DNA from: Sclerodactyla briareus
Taxonomy: Eukaryota > Echinodermata > Holothuroidea > Dendrochirotida > Sclerodactylidae
DNA: 64,000 nucleotides
NCBI GenBank assembly: GCA_026419785.1
Contig: JAODTK010001699.1
Span: 248,001-312,000, forward strand
Direction: 5' to 3'
Shown: piece after piece, positions 48,238 to 60,605 of the stretch
How positions within the stretch are numbered: the stretch's first letter is position 1
Layout of the letters: every line of letters begins with the position of its first letter
Made by a program: the position numbers and the translations under genes
The notes under the pieces: generated by a model
Databases searched by the model: none
Seen by the model: only the letters and a program-made list of their open reading frames with translations
Told to the model about the DNA's origin: nothing

Positions 48238-49352
48238 GGCTAGCACAGGCGCTGGCGAAACCGTTTTATGGCTAGGCTACCACTTATCATATACACAGGC
48301 GGGATACAATCCCCATGATCGTCGAACCCGGCGGTCTTTCAAATGCGAATATCGAGAGCGACCTGCCGGCTATAGGACAAATTAACCTTCCGTGAACCAC
48401 GAAAGATTCTTTTTTCATGGTATTTACTAATATCGACGATCTTGACTGTAAACCTCGCGAAATCGGGAAAGTTTCTGGACCAACAGGTTGAAAATCTGCA
48501 TTGACGAGCTGCGCGGCCACTCGGATATCGGGTGTTGCCGATTATCGCCTCGGACCTAGTTTTTGTTCTGGGAGCAGTACTGCACGGGAAAGTGTTATCA
48601 CTGACAAAACCGGAATATTGCATGAATAACGGAGAATATTATATCGAAGTTCTAAGAATAAATAATTATTAATCCGCTGCCTACTGGAATATTGCAAATA
48701 AAAAGACAAATGTACTTTTTCACTCATCAACTAAGCGTGTGTGGCTTTTAAACTTGACTAAAACTGACACGGGCCAACGGCCAAAGAAACCAAATCAGTC
48801 ATTTCGAGTGCCAAGTGCGCTTTTCAACTGCCATATGGCCGCGGAATAACGAAATTCTAACTCTCCCTCTCCTCTTTCAGAGAGCAAATCGAATACTTCG
48901 TGATACATTCTATTACATATCGGTCGATAATTCCCATGTCCATAGCAACCCATAGCACCCAGAATTTCACACTCTGTCGTTTAATTTCGACGCGTTCGTC
49001 TTCTCCCAGTGTAGTCCCGCTCCCAGACACTAGGTCCAAGGCGTCTTGTCGGCAACCCGATATGCGAGTGGCCGCGCAGCTCGTACAAATGCAGATTTCA
49101 CCTGTTGGTCCCGAAACTTTCTCCGATTTTCCGCGTTTACCATTCCAATATCGTCGAAAGAGCAGGTAACCATGTGAAAGAATCTTTCGTGGGTCACGTG
49201 AAGCGTTTCCTTTTGTCTATAGCCGGCCGGTTGATCTCGTATCGCATTTGAATGCCGCCTGGTTCAAACGATCCGTTATGATTGTATCCCCTTGTGTAAA
49301 TGATAAGGGTAGCCTAGCCAAAACGTTTCGAGCGCCTGTGGGCCTAGCAAGT
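48238..49352. repeat. long fold-back inverted repeat, ~350-bp arms, ~400-bp loop
   Basis: Left arm 48238-48590 and right arm 48998-49352 are reverse complements at roughly 80% by eye: AGGCGCT.G.GAAACG.TTT, GGCTAGGCTAC, GCGGCC.ACTC, CCGGCTATAG and CCACGAAAGATTCTTT occur in both, in mirrored order. Outer ends are near GCTAGCACAGGCGC and GCGCCTGTGGGCCTAGC. Short frames in the arms (DQQV.SAF.RAARPL.YRV) share residues, so the arms may derive from a duplicated coding fragment, but no transposase is recognised. Confidence 0.85.
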
Positions 49353-50104
49353 TTCGAAGTCTGCCAGCGTATCTGCCCACCTCCTCTTTTCGTACATCAG
49401 TTAGTCTCGAAATACATTTAAAACAGGCTGGTTCAGCCTTAGGAGAGGGAGATGGGGGGGGGGAAATAAATGTCACCTGTTATTTCATCACGCTTAACAC
49501 TACGTAACGTAAACCATCAGTAAGTTCATTTTCGAGTAACGTCAAAGTTATCCCTAGTGTTACTGCTTAGGCTTACAGTAGGGCCTAAACTTAGTACGTT
49601 ACTCCTAGTTTAACTGTTTTACATCCCAGGGCAGGCTAGCTACCTCCCAACCCCAGGTGTGCCTTCAAGGCTTGGGTCACTTGAATGCCGCTGTCCGTGC
49701 AAACCACTCGCCACAGGCGCCTGCTTGTTCCACCTCTGAGAATCTGGAAGATCCGATCTTGGCCTTCTTTGCGTCAGAAATATCAGCCATTTTTCAACTT
49801 CCAGTACTCTGCACCTCCGGATAGTCTATCCATATCAATATCAATTCATATTCAATTCCCCGGCCAACGCGTGCGTAACGGTACCGGTACACGGCGGGGG
49901 GCGCCTACCACATATCTCTTATATTAAAACTGGATCGCTCTTCTACCACAGAAGTTCAAACCAGTGCAAAAGCGCCCTTAACTTCCCATGACATTTCAGC
50001 ATCTCCCATCCTTCCGCACACAAACCTGCCATTGAGACGGGGGATGAGAAGGGCCGACGAGGCAGGATCATCACGCCGATCCCTGTTTGACGGAGCCTAC
50101 TATT

Positions 50105-50459
50105 TCAGCACTCTAGAAATATTAAAAAGGATCCCAGAGTACCAGCTCTGAGGTCCCATCCACACCTGGTGGCCGTTTTCACAAATTTCCAAGGCCCTAG
50201 GAGAGTCAAGGGTGGCGCCCGCGGGGCCGGGGGGGGTGGGGGATTCAGGGGGGCCATGCCCCCTCGTCGGGGAAGCCTCCCCCCCCCCCCCCTTCGAGGA
50301 ACTTTTTCCCATCTCGTCGGGTAGCCCCGAGTGGGTACGGCTAAAATGTACACACCCCGCAGGGGTTTTTTGCCCCGACCATATATATTTTCCAAACTTC
50401 TTTCTATTGAAAATTCCTATATTGAAGCTGAAAATTTTCGGCAAGGCTTCGCGCGCATC
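50105..50459. repeat. GC-rich interspersed repeat hosting the hAT insertion
   Basis: Contains G and C runs (50228, 50281-50292) and ends GGCAAGGCTTCGCGCGCATC, similar to the TTCGCGCGC family at 58-60 kb. Frames open on both strands (up to 150 residues) because of base composition and have no known domain. Confidence 0.45.
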
Positions 50460-50467
50460 ATATCTTT

Positions 50468-51378
50468 CAGTGTTGGAGGACCCGAGTTCCCGGTCTTGGT
50501 CCTCGAGACAGTCTCGAGACCGATTTGGAAGACTCGTCTCGGACTCGGACATCGTCCTGATGACTCGGACTCGGGACTCGGACTATCGGCTGTTGGGACT
50601 CGGTTCGAGTCCTGTTCAAGACGCGCGTCGGGAAAAATCCAGAGGAAATCCCGACACTTAAGGTTTTATACCTGCGAATTTTGACATCGACATCGACAAC
50701 CATAATGCGATGTACTGTCTTGTTGACAATTCACTCAAATCAAATCTAAGTTATAGCCGATATTGCATTTTAGTGACTAAATGCGCTTGGAGGAATGGCT
50801 GTTACTGCAGGTGGCATCCTTATGAGGTACTGCACTATGGACGCCTGTCTATAAAGATGACGATGTTCACGTTCTTGAAATGCAATGAAAAAATACTCCA
50901 AGTGTTACAGCTTTCTGGAAAGTTATTATTGGGCTTATAGTTTGCAAACTGTGGAGGTGGGGAATCAGGTGGAGTTATATACATGAGTTTTTAGGGCTTT
51001 ATTCTGTAGTTTTGGCACTGCTGTAATGGCAATTTGCATTTACATGCTTTGTTATGATCTTCCCCAATGATGACTCAAACTGTAAACCGGTACAGGGCCA
51101 ACCCAAAATTTTTTGTATGGGGTGATATGCATTAAAATAACTGTTTGTGGAGGATGATGCAACTAACTGCAATAAAACTTGCTTCTTTGAACCGATAAAC
51201 CATATATTTCCTGCTAAAATGCCTAAGTTGTAATAGGGACTCGTGGACCGGAAACTGGGCACAAGACTCGACTTGACTCCGGATCAGATGTTGAGGACTC
51301 GGTCTTGGACCCGGACTCGGATGGTGAGGTCTCGGTCCTTGGACCGGCTCGGATTGGCTGGACTCGACTCCAACACTG
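50468..51378. mobile_element. non-autonomous hAT transposon, 911 bp
   Basis: Ends are CAGTGTTGGAG..CGAGT and its complement ACTCGACTCCAACACTG, with subterminal GACTCGG repeats on both sides (50470-50640, 51238-51370). It is flanked by ATATCTTT (50460-50467) and ATATCTCT (51379-51386), an 8-bp target duplication with one mismatch. CAGTG termini with an 8-bp duplication are diagnostic of hAT. The AT-rich middle has no transposase. Confidence 0.88.
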
Positions 51379-51884
51379 ATATCTCTTCCTATAGATTGCC
51401 AATTCCCTCGCTTGAATTGAGTTTAAGATCAGCGTAACCATCTTTCTACAGTACTATACAATCGTGGCATTTAGATAGGATACACAAGCTAGGGATATCT
51501 TCGAATGTCCCTGCAAAGAGATTAATCTTACAATTCTTTGGGGACGGATGGTCGTCTGCCGTCTACCACTGTTTTGCCTTGTGTTAATTGGTGTGCGCTC
51601 ACGACGCAGTGCCCAGGTATTTTCGTTTCGTGCACATATCGGGAATACCTGAACCCTGTCTACGAATAAGGGGGCGCTGGTTAGGGAACTATTGAAAGTA
51701 CAACCTTGCCCTCCACAATGTGTATTTTCATTTTTTTTTTCGTTTTTTTTCGCAAAAAATGTTCAAAAAATGAAAACATCAAAAATGCAGGTTTTTGACC
51801 TAGGGGGTAGGGAGATCTCCTCGGGGAACTTGGACCCCCGTCGGGAACTCGGACCCCCCGTCGGGGAATCCTTGCGCCACCGAA

Positions 51885-52085
51885 GAGAGTTAAGGTGCTT
51901 CCACACCGCCAGCGAGCGGTCCAACCGAGCGACTGGTAATACTATGAAAACAATGATCAATCGCTCGAAGGTTTCACACCAAAGGCCAGCGAGCGAAGCG
52001 AAGCAAATCGAGCTGTTCGCTAACGTCTCGCTCGGCTTAGTGCTTACCTATTTATTTCGCTCGTATCGCTGACCGACTACAACGT
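51885..52085. repeat. GAGCGA-rich element end
   Basis: AAGGTGCTTCCACACCGCCA starts a stretch with repeated CAGCGAGCG, GAGCGAAGCGAAGC and CGCTCG motifs. It resembles the subterminal region of a DNA transposon; the matching second end was not found. Confidence 0.4.
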
Positions 52086-52639
52086 GCACGTGGATACTTT
52101 TTTTGACGTTCAAGTGTCCAGGTATAAGCATAGTGCACGTCATGTAGGCTTTGTGACACGAACATTATGGATGGTAACTGTCATACCCTTTGTTTGAGGA
52201 AGTTGAAGACAAAAAACGACACAAAATAATGTGGGTACACTGCAATCAAAAACTGGTCTCGGGCTCCTGCGTTCATCAACGAGGCGAACATCAAGGCTTT
52301 TTGCTTATGAAGACGAGTGTGTGGTGTATAAAACAAATGACCCTTCAATAACTTGGAAAAAAAACAAGATTCCTAGTTCATTGCAGTTTATAAAAGCAAG
52401 AGAAAAAGCTAAAATGTAGCAATTTTTTATGGATCATATGTAATCAATCGTTATTGTTGTGATTATTTATCATTATACAACGAACATTGTGATTAAGCTT
52501 TGTTTACTACATTACCCTGTTAATATTTTACAACTGTTTATATATTGTCTTCTGTTTTGTTCTGTCTGATGTACGGAAATAATGGCGACTTTATCGTTCT
52601 CTGGGTCCGTGTCTGATCATGAGCATTTCAAAGTTCACA

Positions 52640-54510
52640 AAAGCTTGTCCAGTTTTTAGTTTCTGTTGCTAAACTTGATTTTCGAGAGGCAGATTGCCTC
52701 TAGTATTAAGGAGAATCCTCGTGCATTTTTCTCTTATGTGAGGGGGAAGCAGAAAGTCAAGGAACGCATTGGTCCTTTGATAGATTCCAACTCGGTAGAC
52801 AATCACGATACCAGGTAGATGGCTAGGTTTCTTAATATTACTTCTGTCTTTTTTTGCTCATGAGAACTTGGATACTTTTGGTGACCTAGTTGTCGGGTTT
52901 CCTCCGCATAGTATTGGTAATAGGTGTGTTCCTCTGTTTAGTAAAGGATGAAACTGCAGAAGCTCAAAAGTGATAAAGCTCCTGGCCTGACGTAGTTTTC
53001 TCCTTCTTACTACACTCCTCTGCCAGACGAGTTGTCTGTTCCCTAGCTATTGTTTTTCAAAAGACTCAACAATAAAGGTATTGTTCCTGATGATTGAGTA
53101 GAGCCAATTGTTTCTCCTATTTTCAAGAAAGGTAAACGTCTCTTCCTGTATTAACTAGCCAGTCATTCTTACCTGTGTTGTCTGCAAGGTAATGGAATCA
53201 ATCATTCGGATCATATGTTGATTATTTCAATGAGCATAGTGCTGATTCAGATTCTCAGCAGGGTTGTAAGAGAATTCGTTCGTGTTTGGAATTTATGGGA
53301 GATGTTACATTTTCTGTTGACAACGACAATGCTGTTGGATATAAGTTTTCCTGGACTTTTCAGAAGCTTTTGATAGGTTCCTCTGGCGTCGCTTGCTCAA
53401 TTGGAGAGCTCTGGTAGTGAGGGAATTTCCTCAAGGGTTCGTGAGTGGCTTCATAAGGGAACACGTTGTCATTAATGCGGTCGTTTTCTAGGCAAAAGGT
53501 CACTAGTGACGTTCCCCAGGGATCGGTTCTTGGGTCCTCCCCCTGTTTCTGGCGTATATGACGATTTGGAAGTTCTGTCATTCAGGGTTAAAAAGTTTTC
53601 GCAGACGATCCTAAGTTGTATCGGGAGGTCGTGTTCGAATTATGATGCTGCCAATTGTTCAAAGGATCTGATATCATTTGTCCAAATGGTCTTCTCGACG
53701 GGGCAATGTTTTTCCAATGTCGACAGTGCAAATTTATGCATGTTGATTTTCACAATCGCAACGCTTCCTTCAAGTTGAATGGCGAAACTATTCAGGAGGG
53801 TGATTTTCGAAAAAGATCTTGGGGTTGGTTTTTGATCTTCTTTGAAACCTTCGAGGCAGTGTTGCCGAGGCTGCTAGAAGAGGTAATTGGATTCGGGTTG
53901 ATTATGGACGTCACTTCAGTTTCTTGATAAGAATATTGTTGTCAGTTTAAGACTGGTGAGACGCACCTAGAGTATTCGTACAAGTTGGAATCCCTACTTA
54001 CTTTGCAAAAGACCGCGTATTGAGAACGTTCAGCGTAGGGCAACTAGAATGGATTCACTGTCGCTGAAACATTATCTTACGGGAAAGATTAAGGCGTCTC
54101 GGTCTAACTACCATGGAGCTGAGGCGAATTCCCGGTGATTTGATTCAGGATTTTCAAAATTGGTTCCAGGACTCGATACCTGTCCTTCCACTCACTTCCT
54201 TTGAATTTTCCATGTTACTGCCAAATAGAGGTCACTGGCTCACGCTTCGTGGCAACGCTGCACATGGACATTCGTAAATATTTCTTCTCGCAGAGAGGAT
54301 CATGAGTGAACTGTCTTCCTGAAAAATGTTTGTTTGCTCTAAGAGGGTGTGAATGCGTTCAGAACAACGCTTGATTTATTTTTCAGGAATCGGCGGGCGT
54401 ATTTATTTAGTTCGCAGTTTTGGTTCATTTTTTCTTTCCTGGATTGTTGTGCTTCGGGTCGTTTTATGAGGATTATGTCCTTCCTGACCCTTATTCACTA
54501 AACTAAACTA
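52640..54510 (+). mobile_element. CR1-like LINE, degraded ORF2 and 3' end
   Basis: Plus strand blocks in order: FERQIASSIKENPRAFFSYV, RGKQKVKERIGPL; KLKSDKAPG; IVSPIFKKGK; a DFSKAFD-equivalent block near 53340; VTSDVPQGSVLG near 53500; the catalytic VFADDPKLYR near 53595; then the tail with VQRRATRM, RRIRGDLIQ-like, RGHSLTLRGN, DIRKYFFS, NCLPE and FRNRRAYLF. It ends in a CTAAACTAAA-type tail near 54500. Many stops and shifts; the N-terminal endonuclease is missing. Order and wording fit CR1-group elements. Confidence 0.88.
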
Positions 54511-54557
54511 AAACTAAACTTTTAAAGCCGACCTTGATAAATAGTCTGACAGTGTAC

Positions 54558-54640
54558 GAGACATCCAGGCGGGGTGGATCTACTAACCAAAGGCTGTTAG
54601 GTGTGAGTACATGCCATAACCACTCTGCCACGCCCCTCTC
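54558..54640 (-). other. tRNA-like sequence, possible SINE head
   Basis: Minus strand GGGGCGTGGCAGAGTGGTTA resembles a tRNA D-arm/A box and GGTTAGTAGATCCACCCCG a weak B box about 45 bp later. Arms do not pair well enough for a working tRNA. It lies just past the LINE 3' end. Confidence 0.35.
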
Positions 54641-54700
54641 CCAGCCTCTTCCACCGCAAGTTTCCAGACCTTCCTCTGCCACAAGGTTCATGTCCAATTT

Positions 54701-55107
54701 TTGGCGACGAATGGCTGTGCATATACGAGATTGTTCTATGAATTCCACGCACACCAACTAGCGTCCTCACTGGGGGACAAAATTTTGAAAGAAATAGAAC
54801 AAAATAAAAATAGCCTACCTCCGTCGTATATCGATGACGGATTAGTTTCGTGCAACTCATCGACCGTGTCCGATACGACGGGAATAGTGAAACTTATCTC
54901 GATCCTGTCTCAAGTCCCCTCCATAAGGTTGGCTGTTTCCCCATATCGCTCCCTCCGAGTGTTGATGTGGTGCAACCACTGTCGTCGCTTTTTTACGCGG
55001 CCCATCCAACAAGCTTCAAGATGAATGCAGCTACGCGCTTGTTTTTCACTCTGTACATGATGAAGGGTGGTTTACTTATAAAAGCAGGCCAACTGAGACT
55101 AAAATGA
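54701..55107 (+). other. unassigned ORF
   Basis: A 107-residue frame (54701-55024; SLGDKILKEIEQNKNSLPPS, SYIDDGLVSC) partly overlapped by another to 55107. The composition is protein-like, but no family, start context or splice sites are convincing. Confidence 0.25.
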
Positions 55108-55137
55108 AAACGGGCCATTCGCTAAACTGTATTCGCT

Positions 55138-55240
55138 CCACGGGCGTCAATCCTGGGGGAACGGGGGGGGGGGGGCGGGGGACTTTCGAAAACGGTAAAA
55201 ATATACCAATGTCCCCCCCCCCCCCCCACTTTTTGACGTA
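55138..55240 (+). repeat. GGGCGTC..poly(G)..poly(C) element, copy 1
   Basis: GGGCGTCAATCCTGGGGGAA is followed by a 12-G run, ACTTTCG, and later ATGT, a 15-C run and ACTTTTTGA. The same order occurs at 56584-56690, and a partial inverted copy at 60262-60305. Confidence 0.6.
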
Positions 55241-55793
55241 TGAGGGATACGGTCGCATGCCTCCAGGTTTTCTGAATGTCCAATTTGGGTGCTTACTTAT
55301 GCCCACTAGGTTGTCAATAAATCTGCCAACTACTACATTGGATTGGTAACGATTTCCAACGGGGATGCGGAAGAATTGCAAAGGGCAACGGATGCGATCT
55401 AAGATGAAAAGGGCACTTTTTTTTCGTTACACAATAACATCACTTGGTCCGCCTCTATAATCATTGGTGGCTGTATCCATAGATCGTTAGGGAGTCGAAC
55501 TTTTTGGCTATTACTAAATAGGTTTGAAATATAGTTACTGTCAGCAAGTTTTCACATTCACAATATCTCTTGCCGAGGTTAAATTGTCGAGTACCAAGTG
55601 CACCTGGGAACTGGTGACGCCTTGCCGATAATATCCTGTCTGGAGAGGTTCACAGGTTTCTCGGGGAACACGTCGTCACCATCGCCCCCATGTTGGATGC
55701 TTGTGCGGGATCGTAAGTAAAGAGCTTGAGAGCTCCGGTTCTGAGAAAGGCTTCGGGGAGCTCTTCGAAGATGCCATTAGGAGGTCCGAAGAG

Positions 55794-56450
55794 TTAGCAA
55801 CTAGCGCCCTCTGGCAATACTGCCAGCAGAGGATTCCCGCCAGATTCGCGGATGGCGGTGAGCAGCTCGTCCCAGTCTACTGAGGATTCTTCAGGCGCAA
55901 GTACTACAAACTGTCCTAGACAACGCGAATCGCAAACATGGAAAATCTTCACTTCTAACCGACATAAATGAACAGTCGGCGACTGGCATCCATGCTTCTC
56001 GATGGCGACTACCACTAGAAATGTTGTCGACCAATATCCTGAGCTATCTAATTCACTCAGGCTCAACCTTGCTTTTTTCCGGAACCAAGATCAGCTTCCA
56101 CCCTTGAAGAATCAGAAAGGTTTTCCAGGAATACACCAAGTGAGACCATGTTTGGTGAGACGAGGTCTTATTTCTGTTGCTGCTCATCTCGCCAGCAAGC
56201 TCCACGGCCGCAGAGAGTTCGTTCAGCGTTCTCCGACGCAGGAAAGACTGGCTCGGTCCACGCTGACGCAATTGCGACTGAATCATCTAATGACCGTCGC
56301 AGCTACCGTGAACGCTTGGCTGACATGGATCTTGTCGGAACCAAGCGAGTTCATTGGTGGCTCAGATCTCAGATGCCATATCTTCGGACGCGGTCTGAAC
56401 GTCACGGATCAACGGCCCCCTGATGACGAAGCATGGGTGTGATCCAGTTC
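55794..56450. other. overlapping unassigned ORFs on both strands
   Basis: Plus 56002-56442 (146 residues; SVAAHLASKLHGRREF) and minus 55794-56066 (90 residues; VLAPEESSVDWDELLTAIRE) plus 56053-56286 are open on opposite strands at near-neutral GC. The minus frame looks more like a folded protein, but I recognise neither and cannot choose the strand. Confidence 0.3.
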
Positions 56451-56583
56451 TTCACGTCTGCATGTCCGGCTGTAATTATTGCGTGAACAGACAGTTTGGT
56501 TAGTGGTTACTGTAGAACTTTGACCAGCGCTAATGGGTGCTGGTTCTGAATAGTTCCACTAATAAATAAAATATACTTATAAT

Positions 56584-56690
56584 CATGGCGTCGCTCCTGG
56601 GGGAGGGGGGGGGCGGGGGACATGTCCCCCCCCCACTTTCGAAGTTGGGGGGGACAATCAATATCAATGTCCCCCCCCCCCCACAACTGT
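56584..56690 (+). repeat. GGCGTC..poly(G)..poly(C) element, copy 2
   Basis: TGGCGTCGCTCCTGGGGGAG, G runs, ACATGTCCCCC, ACTTTCGAAG, and a second ATGT plus C run ending CACAACTG. Confidence 0.6.
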
Positions 56691-56977
56691 TTGATCCTCG
56701 ATGAAGAACAAATTACAGGTCCGTTTACACACGTGTTTGTTAAGTGTTTGTGTGGGAAATGAAAATACTAAAACCAGAGCTCACGAAATACCACATGTTA
56801 GCCTTATTCCGAACCCTATTGTCAATTTCCGCGCGCTGCCGCGCGCAGACGACCTGTATCGTGCTTCTATAGTGTCGTGAAGCGATGCATTTTGAAGCAT
56901 ATTCTGAGGCGATATGAAGCTTTTATGCAGTTTCTTCACTCCAGAAACATAAGTGAGAATATTCTATTTGTTGGTTT

Positions 56978-57361
56978 TTAAACAAAGGTAGATTCAAAAT
57001 GAAATGTCCATTGATTATGAACACTAAGCAAGCGGTGGCATATACCGAGGCGTATAGAGTCAGACTGCTCCAGCCCATTATGGAAGTAAAAACAAGTTCT
57101 CAGATCGAGAACAACCGCTGGGCAAAGAATAGGCAACAATTTTAGGCATCCAAACCTGCCCAAAGTGGATAAATGGCCTACAGTGTCAGCAGATTGCCGA
57201 TTCTCATGTCGAAAGCCCGATAATTGAGCAAAATTTGTCAATTTGTTCCAAGTTTGGAACGTGTGAATTTTATCGCTGTCCAAAGAAATATGCAAAAACT
57301 TCGTCCCTTTCGATATCCTGATGGTTGTTTCGTCGCTGTCATACTGTATACGCACGTGCAC
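56978..57361 (-). other. unassigned ORF, 127 residues
   Basis: The longest frame in this part of the window (TRISKGTKFLHISLDSDK). No known domain, signal peptide or membrane segment. It may be chance; nothing around it suggests an exon. Confidence 0.2.
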
Positions 57362-58425
57362 GTTAACTATGAGATTCCGTGAAAAATATTTTGGATTGCA
57401 ATTTTGTAATTCTGGGACTTACAATTTTTTACAATTGCTTCCTATACATCGCATTTCTAGCTACTGAAAGCATCGATATACGATGCACTCTGATTTGAAC
57501 AATATATATCTTGCACTTCAATTCCACATCGCGTGCCCATGATCCGGACGATACAGTCAAACAATTTGGGGGTGGGGGGGGGGGGTGTTTTTGGAGCGCG
57601 TCAGAGATATTCCCGACATTGGTAAATGCTCCATATTGGGATGAATATGTATGTTTAACAAAAACCCCGGGCCCAAGACTGTGAATTCCCCTAGCAAAAT
57701 GAAGACGACATTTTTTCAAATCATAGATTATACCAGAAACCGTGCGAAATTAGCACCTCTCGACTTTGTGTGTGTTCTCCCTTCATGAATTGCAACAAAT
57801 TCGAACAACTTTTGCATAATTCATCCAAAATTTTCCGTCGAAAGACACGGTACGAGCCTACGAGCCAAACGAAAAATTATACCCTGGGTTCTCTAGGAAG
57901 GCACCCGGTCTGGCTTCCAGGCCTTTCCCCTAGCCCCCAACTAAGGTGGCCCATGAAAAGGTAGGATTCAGCCAATAACCGAAAGAAGAGAACTTACGCC
58001 CTGGTGGACAGCACAGTTTTCGCACAAAAAAATCACATTTTTTAGCATAAATTTGCACCTAGAGCCAAAAAACTTGTTTCAAAGGGGGACGGGTAAAACC
58101 TACTGCCTGAGACCCCTCCTCTCACCAGGGCCCTAATCATTGTTAGCCCCTCGCCTATTCAGAAATGACTAACGTCCACGTCTGACACAGAGTGAAACAA
58201 TAAATCTAGACCCAGTGACGGATTCAAGTTTTCCTTTCTTTCTTCCCGCCAACATGAAATTCAATGGCACTTACTATTTCGCTTCACAAATAAATCATTT
58301 GAGCTACGCCTCGTCTGGAGCAGAGTAACTAAGCTATAACATAGTTTTGTTTCACATCATTATTGTAATCCAACGCTTAGACTCTGACTCCCGACTTATA
58401 ATGATGCGTACCCTTTGAAGAGGCG
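57362..58425. other. no recognisable gene
   Basis: A 12-G run near 57573 and short frames only. Confidence 0.4.
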
Positions 58426-58429
58426 CGAG

Positions 58430-59895
58430 TTATTTCTGATTTGAAAAAATCGGGCCAAATTACCAAAATAATAATTTCGGCGAAATCTGGACAGAAAAAG
58501 GCAAAAGGTGAAGGAATGACAAAATTTTTCTGCTGACTGGCCTGATTTTCTATATCAAACGCCGAAGAACATGCAATTTTTTTTTTTTCGCACGCTTCGC
58601 GCGCGTGGCTGCTTTCCTGTCGTTTCGGCAAAACATGTTCTGCCAAATATCAGAAGGGTCTCGTAACTCTAGGCCAGCTCATCAGCAACTTTTTTCTCCT
58701 TTCGAATTTAATTATTCTTCAGTCGCCTACGAATGCCATGCTGCATGAGGACGCAAATGTTCACTTATGTGCTCAAACAAGCTTGCACTGCAATCACAAT
58801 TGGCTTTGGCGCAATAGTCTGGGGGCATTCTCCGCTGAGTTGAGGTTCCTCAAGGTGGTCAAGAGTGACAAAAACACATTATGTACGGAGGACTTTCCAA
58901 AAGTTGGGGGTCACGACCCCACCAATCTGCGCCCTTGGATTTGAAAAGTCCTAGCTATATACCGTATATTGCTACTTGGGCCAACATTTGTTTTCATTCT
59001 TTTTTCAACCCCTCAGTTAGGTGATATTGTAAATCATCAAAATAGTAAGATGGTAAGTATATCTGGATACGTACAGAACCCTGTAGTTACGCAAATCAGT
59101 CCATAGATCCTAGACTTGTCGGGCCGGGTTGCAAGGAAATTTGAGAGTGACAACACTACCGAAAATACCCAAATTCGGAGAAATAATGGAAGAATTTGGG
59201 CAAGTAAAATGAAAAGTTTTTTAATTCTGGATTTTGTGCCGATTTTCGCGCGCATCATACTGATATAAAAGTTTTCATTACTCATGAAATCCACTACCCT
59301 TTTTAGAGTCTAGGTAGTTGTTCTGTCCCCATTTACTGAAGCCTTGACGTGTACCGTGCACCTGGTACTTTTATTATATTGGTGTGGCGGTGGTTCACAA
59401 GTGAGAAATCCACTAATTTGATGATAGTTTAAACTGATTCAATTATTTCTAACTGAACAATAAAATCCGTTGGAAATTGGAATAAGTCCACTAAGTCCAG
59501 GTGCGGACCTCAGATGAGATCTGACCCCCGCCTAAGTCGAAAATACCCATGTTTTCATACCGAGTGCTCGCTGAATTTTAAATTGAAAGGGCCAAAAGTA
59601 GATTTTTCAATGGCGTTTTTCTACCCGGCGTTGTGATTATTCTATGTAATGCGTTGAAGAATCATTTTTGTTCCCTCGAATAATTTCAGACTACAACAAA
59701 AATTGGGGGGGGGGGAGACCTCCACCCCCCTCCTATTTGTCTTAGTGAAAAAATTCGGGCGAAAATTCGTGGAAATTTTGGAAAGGATAAAGACAAAGTG
59801 AAGAAAATCCTGAATTTCTGCTGACTCTTTCGATTTAAAGAAAATGCCGTGGAGTAAAACATGCAAAAATTCCCGCGCTTCGCGCGCAGCTGGTA
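58430..59895. repeat. TTCGCGCGC repeat family, three partial copies
   Basis: Copies at 58430-58620 (ending GCACGCTTCGCGCGCGTGG), 59130-59265 (GATTTTCGCGCGCATCATAC) and 59695-59895 (CCCGCGCTTCGCGCGCAGC) each follow an A/T-rich run with AAATTCGGGC, TTTCTGCTGAC and GGAAATTTTGG-like phrases. The 50.44 kb sequence next to the hAT end has the same CTTCGCGCGCATCATA. Confidence 0.6.
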
Positions 59896-60261
59896 TATTT
59901 CGATATGGACTGACTAAAATTCGGCCCAAATATTTATGCTCCCATTGGAATGACCCGTACGCCTATGGCGTTCCCTTCGATCCCACCAGGTGGACCGTTG
60001 GGCAGAACCCTGGATCCCACGGAAACAAAGCCAGGGTAGGAAAAGGTAATAAAAAATACCATGTGTGATATTAGATAAATCATCTTAGTATGCACAATGC
60101 ACTTTTTTGTCTGACTTTTCTCAATTGACCATGTAGATGGGCGTTACGAGAGTCTGGCGAGTGCCGGTTCCGGCGATTTGGAGGGTTTGAAAAGCTAAAA
60201 TTCCCTTGTACGCTCGCGCCAACCAATGGTGGCGCTCGCTTAGATGGTCATTTGCATTCGA

Positions 60262-60305
60262 TGTTTGCCCCCCCCACTTTTCAAAAACGGATCGACGCCC
60301 ACGCT
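60262..60305 (-). repeat. partial GGGCGTC..G-run element, copy 3
   Basis: Read on the minus strand: GGGCGTCGATCCGTTTTTGA, AAAGTGGGGGGGGC. Same order as copies 1 and 2, opposite orientation. Confidence 0.5.
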
Positions 60306-60605
60306 TATAAAAGGCCCAATCGTATAAACGGCGTGAAGCCAGGCTGGGCCGTGTGGGACTGAGGTGAGTACAACTAAGTTGGATTTGATTAACTCTATTC
60401 TAAGGGGGGCCCTATTGCTATGCAATCAACAATTAAATTCGACCTGGCCTGCTGTAATGTTGCACCCCACCTGCTAAATGTCAACCTTGATTGCATGTAT
60501 GTAGAATAAGATTAAAGAGTGCACGCGAACGGGCGGGAGAAAAAAATGTGGTAACTTGTAGAGCTAATTAGGCTTACTGTAGCTAAGAATAAATTTTTAA
60601 TACTG

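Noticed and set aside
50100-50661. 150-residue proteins on both strands
   Set aside because: Caused by GC-rich repeat sequence and GACTCGG arrays at the hAT end; proline/glycine/serine runs without a domain.
54558-54640. Functional tRNA on the minus strand
   Set aside because: A and B boxes are weak and the acceptor and anticodon stems do not pair; kept only as a low-confidence tRNA-like sequence.
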